Part shown: piece after piece, positions 42,598 to 51,511 of the stretch
How positions within the stretch are numbered: position 1 is the stretch's first letter
Layout: each line of letters starts with the position of its first letter
Source: an uncultured Ruminococcus sp.
GTDB taxonomy: Bacteria > Bacillota > Clostridia > Oscillospirales > Acutalibacteraceae
DNA length: 64,000 bases
NCBI GenBank assembly: GCA_902802795.1
Contig: CADCNI010000001.1
Span: forward strand, 62,001-126,000
Direction: 5' to 3'
The notes under the pieces: model-generated
Database searches by the model: none
The model's input: the letters and a program-made list of their open reading frames with translations, nothing else
What the model was told of the DNA's origin: nothing
Translations under genes and position numbers: made by a program

Positions 42598-43974
42598 TTA
42601 TTTGCGGGTGTCCATCGGCTTGTAGGGTCTGTGGTGACCGACATATTTGTAGGCCGGACGGATAATCTTGCCTTTGTTGATGATTTCCTCAAGGCGGTGG
42701 GCGCTCCATCCGGAAATACGGGAAATCGCGAAGATCGGAGTAAACAGGCTCTCCGGAATGCCCAGAATATCATACACCAGACCGCTGTAGAAATCCACAT
42801 TGGCGCAGATCGGCTTGAAGAGGTGGCGGCGCTCCGCGATAACCGCCTTGGCAATGCGTTCGACGCGGTCGTAGAACGCGAACTCCTTCTCACGGCCTTT
42901 GGCGGCGGCGAGCTTTTCGGCGTAGCGCTTGAGGATCACCTCGCGCGGGTCGGAACGGGTATAAACCGCGTGGCCGATACCGTAGATCAGACCGTTGCCG
43001 TCAAATGCCTTTTTGTCGAGAATCTTGATCAGGTATTCGCGAATTTCTTCCTCGTCCTCCCAGTTCTTGACATTCGCCATGATTTCTTCCATCATGCGCT
43101 TGACCTTGAGGTTCGCGCCGCCGTGACGGAAGCCTTTCAGGGATGCGATGGCAGCCGAAAGCGCCGAGTAGGTATCGGTGCCGGAAGACGTAACCACATG
43201 AGTGGTGAAAGTAGAGTTGTTGCCGCCGCCGTGTTCCGCGTGGAGCACCAGCGCCACATCCAGCACCTTGGCTTCCAGCTCGGTGAACTGCCCGTCGGGA
43301 CGCAGCATATACAGCAAATTTTCCGCCGTGGAATATTCCGGCTTGGGATTTTTGATGACCAGGTTCTTGTCGAGCATAATGTGCTGATAGGCGTGATACA
43401 GATAGGTCGCCATCGCCGTCATTTTGGCGATGATCTGGAGCGACTGGCGCAGCACATTGGCGGCGGAAATATCCTCCGGCGTATCGTCGTAGGAATACAG
43501 CGTCAGCAGACCGCGCTGGAGACCGTTCATGATGTTCTCACTCGGCAGCTTCATGATGACGTCGCGGGTAAATTCATTGGAGAGCGGGCAAAAGCTCGCC
43601 ATGACCTCCTTAAACTTCTCGAACTGCGTTTCGTTGGGAAGATCGCCGAACAGAAGCAGATAGGTGGTTTCCTCAAAGGCATACCGCTTGTCCTGCATGC
43701 CGTCGATCAGATCGTAAACATTGTAGCCCTGGTAATACAGAGAGCCTTCGTCGGGGAGTTTTTTGCCCTCCACCGTCTTGGTGGCCACAACGTCGGAAAT
43801 CTCGGTCAGACCCGTGAGAACGCCCTTGCCGTTGGAATCGCGCAGACCGCGCATCACGCCGAATTCCTCATAAAGATTCACGTCGATCATACCCGAAAGC
43901 ATGGCGTTGTTGTAAAGCTCGCTGAAAAGATCGGATTCACTGTTTTCAAAGTGAACTACCTCAAACTGACTCAA
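42598..43974 (-). CDS. gltA: Citrate synthase
   Basis: 458 residues, starting at TTG 43974 with GGGAGATGA upstream. Signatures are ALVLHAEHGGGNNSTFTTHVVTSSGTDTY with the catalytic His, KGFRHGGANLKV, GLIYGIGHAVYTRSDPR with the second His, and NVDFYSGLVYDILGIPESLFTPIFAISRISGWSAHRLEE with the catalytic Asp. It condenses acetyl-CoA and oxaloacetate. Same strand as icd, 70 bases apart; that gap has the repeated word ATTTTCGGGAAAA twice. Confidence 0.95.
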   Translation of the reverse strand: MSQFEVVHFENSESDLFSELYNNAMLSGMIDVNLYEEFGVMRGLRDSNGKGVLTGLTEISDVVATKTVEGKKLPDEGSLYYQGYNVYDLIDGMQDKRYAFEETTYLLLFGDLPNETQFEKFKEVMASFCPLSNEFTRDVIMKLPSENIMNGLQRGLLTLYSYDDTPEDISAANVLRQSLQIIAKMTAMATYLYHAYQHIMLDKNLVIKNPKPEYSTAENLLYMLRPDGQFTELEAKVLDVALVLHAEHGGGNNSTFTTHVVTSSGTDTYSALSAAIASLKGFRHGGANLKVKRMMEEIMANVKNWEDEEEIREYLIKILDKKAFDGNGLIYGIGHAVYTRSDPREVILKRYAEKLAAAKGREKEFAFYDRVERIAKAVIAERRHLFKPICANVDFYSGLVYDILGIPESLFTPIFAISRISGWSAHRLEEIINKGKIIRPAYKYVGHHRPYKPMDTRK

Positions 43975-44257
43975 CTATCTCATCTCCCTGTTTTTACAGA
44001 ATCATAAGGCGGCATGGGGTGATGAATAAAAAGAGCAAAAGTCAGGGCATACTACCGAAAGTATATGTCCAGCGCCTTTGCTCCCACATCTCCGCCTTAT
44101 TTTTGCATCATTTTTGTTTGGTTCTTGAATATAATACCCCATATCCTCCGTTTTGTCAAGCGGAAATCCCCTTGCTTTCCGTCAATTATTTTGTCTATTT
44201 TGATAAAAAATCCGTCGATTTTGCAATTTTATCCACCGGATTCCTGCATTTCCCCGC

Positions 44258-44557
44258 CTACCGCGTCAGCCCGCAAAAGATGGTATCAAAGCAGCTCTTG
44301 CGCGTATGGCAGCAGCGTTTGGGCGTGCAGTTGACCAGGATGGTATCTTCCCCGATCACCTCGATATCGCACCAGTCGATGATGCAGTCGTCCTCCCGTC
44401 CGAGCAGCCCGAACAGGCGCGGCCTGCCGTAAATGACGATCGCGACGAGGCACGCGTTGGCGGTGTCCACCTCCACATCGCTGACATACCCCAGACGGGT
44501 GCCGTCTTTCACGTTGATGACATCCTTGTTTCTCATATCCACAATGCGGCAATTCAT
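44258..44557 (-). CDS. YlmC/YmxH-family PRC-barrel sporulation protein
   Basis: 99 residues from ATG 44557. MNCRIVDMRNKDVINVKDGTRLGYVSDVEVDTANACLVAIVIYGRPRLFGLLG is the family's PRC-barrel pattern, and C-terminal cysteines (TPKRCCHTRKSCFDTIFCG) are present. Homologues belong to the YlmC/YmxH group linked to sporulation in Bacillus and Clostridia; exact role unknown. This supports a spore-forming lineage. It stands alone. Confidence 0.85.
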   Translation of the reverse strand: MNCRIVDMRNKDVINVKDGTRLGYVSDVEVDTANACLVAIVIYGRPRLFGLLGREDDCIIDWCDIEVIGEDTILVNCTPKRCCHTRKSCFDTIFCGLTR

Positions 44558-44579
44558 ACCAGCAGCCCCCTTCATTATG

Positions 44580-44800
44580 CGCTCGCGTTTGGTCGCTAAG
44601 AGAATAGATAATAGAGAATAAATAATAAATAATAGAAAATGAGCGCTTTTTTTCAACGCGCTGAATCTATTTTTCAACACGCATTGCGACTTCACTTCCC
44701 ACTCCTCACTTTCCACTTCTCACTCTCATGATATGATTTTCCCATCAAAATGATGATGTCCGTCAAGAATGTTATGGTTTTTTCATAATTTTTTCATATT
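44580..44800. repeat. AT-rich gap with degenerate heptad words
   Basis: 44597-44640 contains AATAGA/AATAAT-type tandem words, and 44690-44729 has CACTTCCCACT followed by CTCACTTTCCACTTCTCACTC, a heptad-like string also seen near 38815 and 61380. No gene fits here. Confidence 0.45.
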
Positions 44801-44805
44801 TCATG

Positions 44806-44835
44806 TTGATATTTGCCTGTCGTTTATTTTATAAT
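44806..44835 (+). promoter_or_regulatory. Promoter of pepV
   Basis: TTGATA (44806-44811), 18-base spacer, TATAAT (44830-44835). Confidence 0.65.
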
Positions 44836-44866
44836 AGTATTTAAATAAGAAAACGGAGATGTTTTT

Positions 44867-46285
44867 ATGGAAACCTTTATGAGCCGATACCAAGACGACA
44901 TCCTGCGCGACCTCAGACAATTGGTCGCAATCCAATCGGTCGCGGTACCGGACTGCTCCATCGAGGGATATCCTTTCGGTACCAAATCCGCCGAAGCCAT
45001 TGCTTTTATAATCCACCGCGCCAATGAAATGGAATTTGCCACCGAAAACTGCGGCAACTACGCCTGCCATGCGCAGCTTGGCGACCACGCGCAGTCCAGA
45101 GAAAGCAGCGATGGGGTCGGCGACGAGGATTACGCCGCCGTACTGTGCCATGTGGATGTGGTGCCGGCGGGCGACGGCTGGCAGACCGACCCCTTCACAC
45201 TGACCGAGAAGGACGGGGTTCTCTACGGCAGAGGCGTGGCGGACGACAAGGGCGCGGCGATCATTGCGCTCTGGTGCCTCAAAGCCATGAAAGACAACCA
45301 TGTGCCGATGAAGCGCCCCATCCGCTGCGTCTTTGGCGGCGGCGAGGAAATCGGCATGGACGACATGGGCGCTTATTTTGCCAAGCACCCCCTCCCCACC
45401 TTTGGCTTCACGCCCGACGCGGACTATCCCGCCTGCCACTGCGAAAAGGGCATCCTGCACCTGAAACTCAGCGGCAAAACCTCTCCGGAGGTCAGGGAGA
45501 TGAAAGGCGGCTCCGCCATCAACTGCGTGGCCGACCGCTGCACCGCTGTCATATCCTGCGACGAAACCGCCGCCAAAAAGATTCATTCCATCATCAACGG
45601 CAGTGACGCGCAAGGTGAGCTTTCCCCCGCCCCAGGCGGCTATGCGTTCACGGTCAAGGGCGTGTCCGCCCACGCGATGTGCCCGGAAAACGGCGTCAAC
45701 GCCATCTGTCGCCTGCTCTGCGCGGCGTCGTCTATCGGTCTGTGGGAGGATGGCAGCACGGAGCGGTTCTTCGCGGAAAAGCTCTGCGCCGACACCACCG
45801 GTCAGGCTATCGGGGTGGTGTGCAGTGACGAGATGTCCGGTGATATGACCGTGAATGTCGGTCTGATTGAAACAAGCAACGGTCAGACCTCCCTCAGTGT
45901 GGACATCCGCTATCCCGCCACGCTCGACAGCGCACCGATCATCCGCCAAATCACCGGGGAAGCGGCGAAATGCGGCGTAAAGGTGGACATATTGAACGAC
46001 AACAAGCCGCTCTATGTACCCGAAGACCACCCGCTCATTCAGACGCTCGGGGAGTGCTACACCGAAGTCACGGGGCAGGCCATGAAGCCCGTGGCGATGG
46101 GCGGCGGCACCTATGCCCGCACGCTTCAGGGACGCGGCGTAGCGTTCGGCCCCGTCTTTTCCAACGCAAAGCCGTGCAACCTGCACATGCCGGACGAGAA
46201 TCTTTCGCTGAAAGAATTCATGCTGCACGCGGAAATCTGCTACCGCGCCATGTGCCGTCTCGCGGTGCTTGACAAGCCGGAATGA
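44867..46285 (+). CDS. pepV: M20 family dipeptidase PepV
   Basis: 472 residues. Zinc-dependent cytoplasmic dipeptidase of the M20 family. The metal site is seen in [19 protein letters not shown] and the catalytic Glu in [39 protein letters not shown] adds the second metal Asp, and the C-terminal His is in [10 protein letters not shown]. The lid domain is in the middle (around 200-350). ACGGAGATG precedes the ATG. It overlaps the next gene by 4 bases. Confidence 0.93.
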   Translation: METFMSRYQDDILRDLRQLVAIQSVAVPDCSIEGYPFGTKSAEAIAFIIHRANEMEFATENCGNYACHAQLGDHAQSRESSDGVGDEDYAAVLCHVDVVPAGDGWQTDPFTLTEKDGVLYGRGVADDKGAAIIALWCLKAMKDNHVPMKRPIRCVFGGGEEIGMDDMGAYFAKHPLPTFGFTPDADYPACHCEKGILHLKLSGKTSPEVREMKGGSAINCVADRCTAVISCDETAAKKIHSIINGSDAQGELSPAPGGYAFTVKGVSAHAMCPENGVNAICRLLCAASSIGLWEDGSTERFFAEKLCADTTGQAIGVVCSDEMSGDMTVNVGLIETSNGQTSLSVDIRYPATLDSAPIIRQITGEAAKCGVKVDILNDNKPLYVPEDHPLIQTLGECYTEVTGQAMKPVAMGGGTYARTLQGRGVAFGPVFSNAKPCNLHMPDENLSLKEFMLHAEICYRAMCRLAVLDKPE

Positions 46286-46677
46286 AAGACTGTAAAGCAT
46301 GGCGGGAAGTGCTGCGAGAATGTGGGCTGACACGGGGCGATCTTTGGCTGACGGGGGGACTGCTGGCAGTTTCGGCGGTTCTGGGATTGCTATTCTTCCT
46401 CGCTTCGCCTGCTCCGCAGTATGTTGCCGTCAGGGTGGACGGCACACAGGTTTTGCAGGTGCCGCTCAGCCGTGACGGCGTTTATCCCATCGGAGAAACC
46501 AACATCATCACCGTTTCGGACGGCGAAGTGCGCATGACCCACGCCGACTGTCCCGATCAGATCTGCATAAAAACCGGCAGCATTTCCCGCAGCGGACAGT
46601 CCATCGTCTGCGCACCCAACCGCGTGGTCGTCACCATTACCGGCGGGGACAAAGACGCGCAGCTCTACACACGATAA
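46282..46677 (+). CDS. NusG domain II-containing protein
   Basis: 131 residues. One N-terminal membrane anchor (about 20-41) and an extracytoplasmic beta domain: [25 protein letters not shown], then [35 protein letters not shown], the hallmark of NusG_II proteins. These often precede Gx/heptaprenyl or electron-transport genes; here it is coupled to pepV by a 4-base overlap. Function unknown. Confidence 0.88.
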   Translation: MKDCKAWREVLRECGLTRGDLWLTGGLLAVSAVLGLLFFLASPAPQYVAVRVDGTQVLQVPLSRDGVYPIGETNIITVSDGEVRMTHADCPDQICIKTGSISRSGQSIVCAPNRVVVTITGGDKDAQLYTR

Positions 46678-46702
46678 TTTGTCAACAGGGGGATTACCAA
46701 TC

Positions 46703-47038
46703 ATGAACAACAAAGACATCAAAACATTCAGTTATCTTTCCTACATAGGCCCTTTCTTTCTGATCGGACTTTTCAGCGACATGCGCACCAATCCAACGCT
46801 GCGCTTTCATCTCAATCAGGGAATGCTGCTGTTTCTCTGTGAAGCGGGAGCGCTCGTCATTCACTACGTAGTGGATATGCTGCTGGGGTCTCTTCCCATC
46901 ATTTCGATCATCCCCTCGGTGCTGCTGATTTTCATTACGCTTTGTTCGCTGGCGCTGAGTCTGTGCGGCATTTATAACGTCGCTTCGGACAAGCTGAATC
47001 CGCTGCCGGTGATCGGGGCAGTCAGTATTTTGAAGTAA
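46703..47038 (+). CDS. Small polytopic membrane protein
   Basis: 111 residues from ATG 46703 (GGGGGA upstream). Three to four hydrophobic segments (FSYLSYIGPFFLIGLF; LLFLCEAGALVIHYVV; IISIIPSVLLIFITLCSLALSL) with RTNPTLRFHLNQG between the first two, a pattern seen in DUF4870-like proteins. The function is unknown. Confidence 0.7.
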   Translation: MNNKDIKTFSYLSYIGPFFLIGLFSDMRTNPTLRFHLNQGMLLFLCEAGALVIHYVVDMLLGSLPIISIIPSVLLIFITLCSLALSLCGIYNVASDKLNPLPVIGAVSILK

Positions 47039-47061
47039 ATAATTTTATCGGAGTGATTTCT

Positions 47062-48648
47062 TTGTCTGCCAAGCTGCTCAGACTGCTTTCTTTTTTCCTC
47101 GCCTGCTCTTTGCTGACCGCTTCGCTCTGCGGCTGCGGCAAAAAGGAAAAAAAGAACTTCGTCATGCGCACATACAGTACCTTCGGCGCGGAAAAAGATC
47201 TGTCCGCCTATTCCGCCATCATCGCGGAATATACCAAAACGCACAAAAATGTGGTTATCAACGACACCACCACCACTGCCGCCAACAGCTATAAAATGGC
47301 CCTCTCCATCGCCTCCACCTATCGCGGCAGCAACGCGCCCGATGTGGTATATTTCTCTGCCCTGTCCGATATGAGCGAACTGTCGGACTTCTTCATGACG
47401 GTGGACGATATACGCCGCGATTACCCGAATTTCGCTAAGAATGTCTCCTCCGCTGTGCTGGACAGTGCGGCGGCTGACGACGGGGGACGCTACTGCATTC
47501 CCGTGCGCGGCGACTGGCAGGGTATCGTCGTCAACGCGGCGATGCTGCGCAAAAGCGGCCTGCGTATTCCTGAAACGTGGGACGACGTCATCCGCGCCGC
47601 GCGGCATTTTTCAAAGAATGAAGTCTCGCTCTTTGCCAACAATCTTGACGACAGCAGCGCCCTGATCGAGTATATGGTGCGCGCGCTGGGCGGTCTGGAG
47701 GCGGTGCAGTCTGCCGTGAGAGGCGCGCCGGATGATACGTGGGAGCAGACCCTCAAAGCCATTGAGCAGCTTGACGAACTGTCGGCCTTTCCCAAAATGC
47801 CCCCCGAATCCTTTGACAGCCTCGTCTCTCCCGCCGATCTCAAAAACACCACACAGGGCCAGATCACCTCTCCGGTGGAGCTGTACAACCGCGAAAAAGC
47901 CGCCATCCTGCTGATCGACAACACCACCTGCGGCAGCGTCAACACCAACATCGACAGCAATTACATCGCCCTGCCCCGCGTCGGGACCGTTACCTTGGCG
48001 GATGTTACCACCGCCCGTTCCTATCCCACCAACGTCATCTCCGGGCCGGTTTATCCCCGCATGACCGCCAACACCCTGCCGCCGTCGGTGACGGAAGAAA
48101 CGGCTTCCACCACCGTGCCTACCACTGTTACCACCAAGCCCACGCGTTCCACCACCAGGCAGGTGACCTCCACCACCACCCAAAGCACCGCCGCGCAGTC
48201 GGACGTTTCCCCCTCCGACCAATCGTCTAAGAAAAAGGACGACGGCCTCTATGTGCAGTTCGCGGAAGGGTTTTACATCACCAAAAAGGCGTATTACGAC
48301 AACGACAAGCGGGAGGATATTCTCGATTTTGTCGAGTTCTTCCTCTCGGAGCAGAACTGCGTCAAACTGTGCTGTGAGCATCAGGCGCCGTCACTTTCCA
48401 CGCTTTCCAAGAGCACACAAGATTCCCTCACCAAAAAATCCAATCTCTACAACGCCGTCATCGAGGCGGTGCAGGAGGCTGACAGCTTTGTCACCTCCAC
48501 CCGCACGCAGGAAAACAGCTATTTCTGGAACCGCTGCGCTGTGGCGGCCACCTGTCTGTCAAAGGGCATTCTGACGCGGCAGGAAGCGCTGCGACTGATT
48601 GCTGATTCACAACTCGCGGTGAGCGACATTTACAAAGAGCGGCGATAA
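47062..48648 (+). CDS. Extracellular solute-binding lipoprotein with Thr-rich insert
   Basis: 528 residues from TTG 47062, with CGGAG 8 bases upstream; GTG 47053 is an alternative. Lipoprotein signal: basic start, hydrophobic core LLSFFLACSLLTASLCGC with a lipobox Cys. The mature part looks like a family 1 extracellular solute-binding protein (MRTYSTFGAEKDLSAYSAIIAEYTKTHKNVVI, GIVVNAAMLRKSGLRIPETWDDVI). Between about 341 and 393 is a Thr/Ser-rich linker (TASTTVPTTVTTKPTRSTTR), unusual inside this fold. No ABC permease is adjacent, so a transport role is inferred only from the fold. Confidence 0.75.
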   Translation: MSAKLLRLLSFFLACSLLTASLCGCGKKEKKNFVMRTYSTFGAEKDLSAYSAIIAEYTKTHKNVVINDTTTTAANSYKMALSIASTYRGSNAPDVVYFSALSDMSELSDFFMTVDDIRRDYPNFAKNVSSAVLDSAAADDGGRYCIPVRGDWQGIVVNAAMLRKSGLRIPETWDDVIRAARHFSKNEVSLFANNLDDSSALIEYMVRALGGLEAVQSAVRGAPDDTWEQTLKAIEQLDELSAFPKMPPESFDSLVSPADLKNTTQGQITSPVELYNREKAAILLIDNTTCGSVNTNIDSNYIALPRVGTVTLADVTTARSYPTNVISGPVYPRMTANTLPPSVTEETASTTVPTTVTTKPTRSTTRQVTSTTTQSTAAQSDVSPSDQSSKKKDDGLYVQFAEGFYITKKAYYDNDKREDILDFVEFFLSEQNCVKLCCEHQAPSLSTLSKSTQDSLTKKSNLYNAVIEAVQEADSFVTSTRTQENSYFWNRCAVAATCLSKGILTRQEALRLIADSQLAVSDIYKERR

Positions 48649-48671
48649 TTCCCTATCAGGAGGACATTCCT

Positions 48672-49562
48672 TTGAACCAGACCAACCCTCAAAAATTGAC
48701 ACCCCAAAATCAAAAGAAACTCGGCATTCTCTATATCATGCTGTCGGCGTTCTTCTTTGCGCTCATGAGCTTCTTCGTGCGGCTGTCGGGGGACAATATT
48801 CCCGTGCTGCAAAAGAGCTTTTTCCGCAACTTCGTCGCGTTCTTTATCGCGTGGATTCTACTGCGAAAAGAAAACATTCCCTTCCGCGTCGGCAAAGAGA
48901 ATATGCCCTATATGCTGGTGCGCTCCATTGGCGGCACCATCGGCATCCTCTGCAATTTTTACGCCATCGGTCACCTCAACCTCGCGGACGCGTCCATTCT
49001 CAACAAACTCTCCCCCTTTTTCGCGGTCATCTTCTCCTATTTTCTCATCAAGGAAAAGGTGCGGCCCGCCGAATGGCTGACACTCGGCGTGGCCTTTGTG
49101 GGCGCGCTGTTCGTCATCAAGCCCTCCTTTACCATGAATTCGGTCTACACGCTGTCCGGCTTTGTGGGCGGCATGATGGCGGGACTCGCCTATGCCTGCG
49201 TGCGAAAGCTCGGCATGGGCGGCGTTAAAGAGCCGGTGACGGTCATGTTTTTTTCGGGCTTTTCCTGCCTGGTCACGCTGCCGTTTCTGCTCTTCGGATT
49301 TGTCCCCATGACGGCGCGTGAACTCATCTGTCTGCTGCTGGCAGGCTGTTCGGCGGCGGGCGGACAGATCACCATTACCGCCGCTTACACCAAAGCACCC
49401 GCCCGCGAAATCTCGGTGTACGATTACTCACAGATTCTGTTTACCTCCACCCTCGGATTTTTCTTCTTCGGGCAGATTCCTGATCTGCTCAGCATCATCG
49501 GGTATGTCACCATCATCGGCGCGGCGGTCTTTAAATGGCAGTACAGCATGAGAAACGAATAG
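48672..49562 (+). CDS. EamA/DMT-family transporter
   Basis: 296 residues with ten hydrophobic segments in two EamA repeats (first: GILYIMLSAFFFALMSFFVRL; second: SGFVGGMMAGLAYACVRKLG). Start TTG 48672 with AGGAGG. The drug/metabolite superfamily includes exporters of amino acids and nucleotides; the substrate is unknown. A strong terminator follows. Confidence 0.88.
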   Translation: MNQTNPQKLTPQNQKKLGILYIMLSAFFFALMSFFVRLSGDNIPVLQKSFFRNFVAFFIAWILLRKENIPFRVGKENMPYMLVRSIGGTIGILCNFYAIGHLNLADASILNKLSPFFAVIFSYFLIKEKVRPAEWLTLGVAFVGALFVIKPSFTMNSVYTLSGFVGGMMAGLAYACVRKLGMGGVKEPVTVMFFSGFSCLVTLPFLLFGFVPMTARELICLLLAGCSAAGGQITITAAYTKAPAREISVYDYSQILFTSTLGFFFFGQIPDLLSIIGYVTIIGAAVFKWQYSMRNE

Positions 49563-49572
49563 CATAAACAGC

Positions 49573-49620
49573 AAGGCGCCTATACGCAGCCATTCCTGCC
49601 GCGTATAGGCGCCTTATTTT
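49573..49620 (+). terminator. Terminator after the DMT transporter
   Basis: A perfect 15-bp stem AAGGCGCCTATACGC / GCGTATAGGCGCCTT (49573-49587, 49601-49615), followed by ATTTT. The MITE at 49621 begins at its last T. Confidence 0.92.
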
Positions 49621-49729
49621 AGAGCCTGTTTAGAATCTCTCCACGCACGTCCTGCTTGCATCTTTTCCGCCATATTTTGCCAAAATCCTCGTTAATACAC
49701 AAAGTATTGCCTGCGGCTAAACAGGCTCT
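49621..49729. mobile_element. MITE copy 1 (109 bp)
   Basis: Inverted ends AGAGCCTGTTTAG (49621-49633) and CTAAACAGGCTCT (49717-49729). The first 65 bases match the element at 51330: both contain TGCTTGCATCTTTTCCGCCATATTT. No coding capacity. A target duplication is not obvious. Confidence 0.75.
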
Positions 49730-49757
49730 TATGATTTAGATTTTACCTTTTGACCGC

Positions 49758-50237
49758 TCATTCATCCGGATAGCGCACAAGAAACGCCGACACCGCAAAG
49801 ATCAGAAACGTCACGCCCATCGCAATCACGCTGACAAGCAGTCCCTTGCCGTGGGTCAGCCAATTGGCATAGGTGCCAAGCTGCGGCACCGAAAAAATCC
49901 CCTTGCCGCTGACTTTGCGATAAGCGAGCGTTTTGCCCGTGTCAGTGGCAATCAAAGAATTGGCTGTATCGTTGGAAACAACCTCCATACCGACAGGCGT
50001 ATCACCGCTGTAATAAAAGACCACATCCCCTTTTTTGAGCTTGGACGGGTCCGTCTCGCGCATAAAGGCAAGGCTTCCCTTTTGATAGACGCTGCCTCCC
50101 TTGTTTTTCAGCACAGGGCAGGCGGTGAATCGCAGCAACGGCATCACGCCGAAAAACGCAATTAAAACCACACAGCAGGCCACTAATATGGCGCCTGTAA
50201 TATCGCGGAGAATTCTGGGAACGACAGATGATTTCAA
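49758..50237 (-). CDS. SipW-like signal peptidase family protein
   Basis: 159 residues from TTG 50237 (AGGGG 8 bases upstream). Two membrane segments, near residues 15-37 and 133-153, enclose a domain with KGSLAFMRETDPSKLKKGDVVFYYSGD, like the S26B (SipW/archaeal) signal peptidase fold. The usual SM catalytic pair with Pro is not obvious: the segment reads KNKGGSVYQKGSLAF. It may be a divergent peptidase or an inactive homologue. Minus strand, isolated between two + strand units. Confidence 0.7.
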   Translation of the reverse strand: MKSSVVPRILRDITGAILVACCVVLIAFFGVMPLLRFTACPVLKNKGGSVYQKGSLAFMRETDPSKLKKGDVVFYYSGDTPVGMEVVSNDTANSLIATDTGKTLAYRKVSGKGIFSVPQLGTYANWLTHGKGLLVSVIAMGVTFLIFAVSAFLVRYPDE

Positions 50238-50424
50238 AGCAAAGACCCCTTTTTTCTGTTGTTGCTTTTATTATAGTATATATCGGTGGAAATTGCAAGA
50301 AAATTCTGCACGATGCGCGGCAAAAAATACCTCTTGCGCAGAAGCGTCTTGCATTCGGAAAAACATTCGTGTATCATAGAATCATCAGGCACATACGGCA
50401 GCACACAGGCAAGGCGGTGGATTT

Positions 50425-50865
50425 TTGAAAATCACATTGAATCAAATCGAAAAAGGCGAGGACGAGGTGATCGTCCGTTACCGTCAGATGAATCAGGAAA
50501 TCGAGGACATCGTGCGCGTTGCGTCGGGCAGCGAGCAGAAAATCCCGTGCAGCAGCGGCAACGCGAAATGTCTGGTGTCGGTCAGAGAGATTCTTTACGC
50601 CGAGAGCGTGGAGCGCATGACCTTTTTATATACGTCGGACGGCGTCTATCAGACAGCCTGCACACTGCGCGATCTGGAAATCGCCTACGCGCACCGCGGT
50701 TTTTTCCGCTGCTCCAAATCCACGATCATCAACATCTACCGCATTGCTGAGCTGCGCAGCGAGTCCGCCGGACGCATTGACGCAAAGCTCGAAAACGGCG
50801 AACACGTCATCATCTCGCGCAAATACGCCAAAGAACTGCGGCGCGAACTGAAAGGAGAGGAATGA
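50425..50865 (+). CDS. LytTR-family DNA-binding regulator
   Basis: 146 residues from TTG 50425. There is no receiver domain; the C-terminal LytTR domain (about 50-140) has DILYAES-like strands, FFRCSKSTIINIYRIAELR and ISRKYAKELRREL. It forms the classical LytTR-DUF3021 pair, 6 bases ahead of the membrane partner. Such pairs usually control an adjacent ABC exporter, as present here at 51.5 kb. Autoregulation is likely. Confidence 0.9.
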   Translation: MKITLNQIEKGEDEVIVRYRQMNQEIEDIVRVASGSEQKIPCSSGNAKCLVSVREILYAESVERMTFLYTSDGVYQTACTLRDLEIAYAHRGFFRCSKSTIINIYRIAELRSESAGRIDAKLENGEHVIISRKYAKELRRELKGEE

Positions 50866-50871
50866 AGCGGC

Positions 50872-51330
50872 ATGAAGAAAAAAATCATCCAAATCTTCAA
50901 AATCTATCTGCGGCATGAAATCGACATCGACTTCAAGGCGTGTACCTATTTCTTTTGCATGACATTCTTCTACAGCATGGCGCAGCTTTGGCGCGGTGTG
51001 TATTCCGTCCGGCTGCTGACGCTGGCGGAAATCCTCGCCGCCAATTATGTGATCTGCTATGTGCAGACCTACCTGTTTCACGACTTTGACGAATCCGACT
51101 CATTCGGCAAGGATGAAATCATCGGCATCACGGTCTGCACGGGACTCTATCTCGCGGCAAGCTGGCTCTTCCACTGGTTTGACAAAAGCATGGCGGTTAC
51201 CGCCCTCTACGGCGCGTTTGTGGTGCTCTGTTATATTTGTGTGATTTTGTGTTACATCGTCAAACGGCGGCTTGACACAAAAAAGCTCAACCATCTCCTC
51301 GAAGCATACAAGAAGAAAGAAGAACGCTAA
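50872..51330 (+). CDS. DUF3021 membrane protein
   Basis: 152 residues, four membrane segments (ACTYFFCMTFFYSMAQLW; AEILAANYVICYVQTYLF; TVCTGLYLAASWLFHW; LYGAFVVLCYICVILCYIV) and a basic C-terminal helix. DUF3021 proteins accompany LytTR regulators, probably as membrane sensors or antagonists. The stop TAA at 51328-51330 shares its last base with the MITE that follows. Confidence 0.88.
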   Translation: MKKKIIQIFKIYLRHEIDIDFKACTYFFCMTFFYSMAQLWRGVYSVRLLTLAEILAANYVICYVQTYLFHDFDESDSFGKDEIIGITVCTGLYLAASWLFHWFDKSMAVTALYGAFVVLCYICVILCYIVKRRLDTKKLNHLLEAYKKKEER

Positions 51331-51492
51331 GAGCCTGTTCAGTATCTCTCCGCACACGGCTTGCTTGCATCTTTTCCGCCATATTTCGTAAAATTGCCTT
51401 GCAATACGACAGTATAGCGGCGACAATTTCACTACATCTGGCGAAAAATCTGGCGGCGCAATCCGCACACGCCGAGATACTGAACAGGCTCT
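51330..51492. mobile_element. MITE copy 2 (163 bp)
   Basis: Perfect 19-bp ends AGAGCCTGTTCAGTATCTC (51330-51348) and its complement (51474-51492). Its left half is homologous to copy 1 at 49621; the interior is 54 bp longer. It begins at the last base of the DUF3021 stop codon and lies directly before the ABC genes, so it may affect their expression. Confidence 0.85.
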
Positions 51493-51511
51493 AAGAGAAA
51501 GGATTGATTAT

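Noticed and set aside
44801..46333. A 510-residue minus-strand frame
   Set aside because: Antisense to pepV, whose catalytic motifs are intact.
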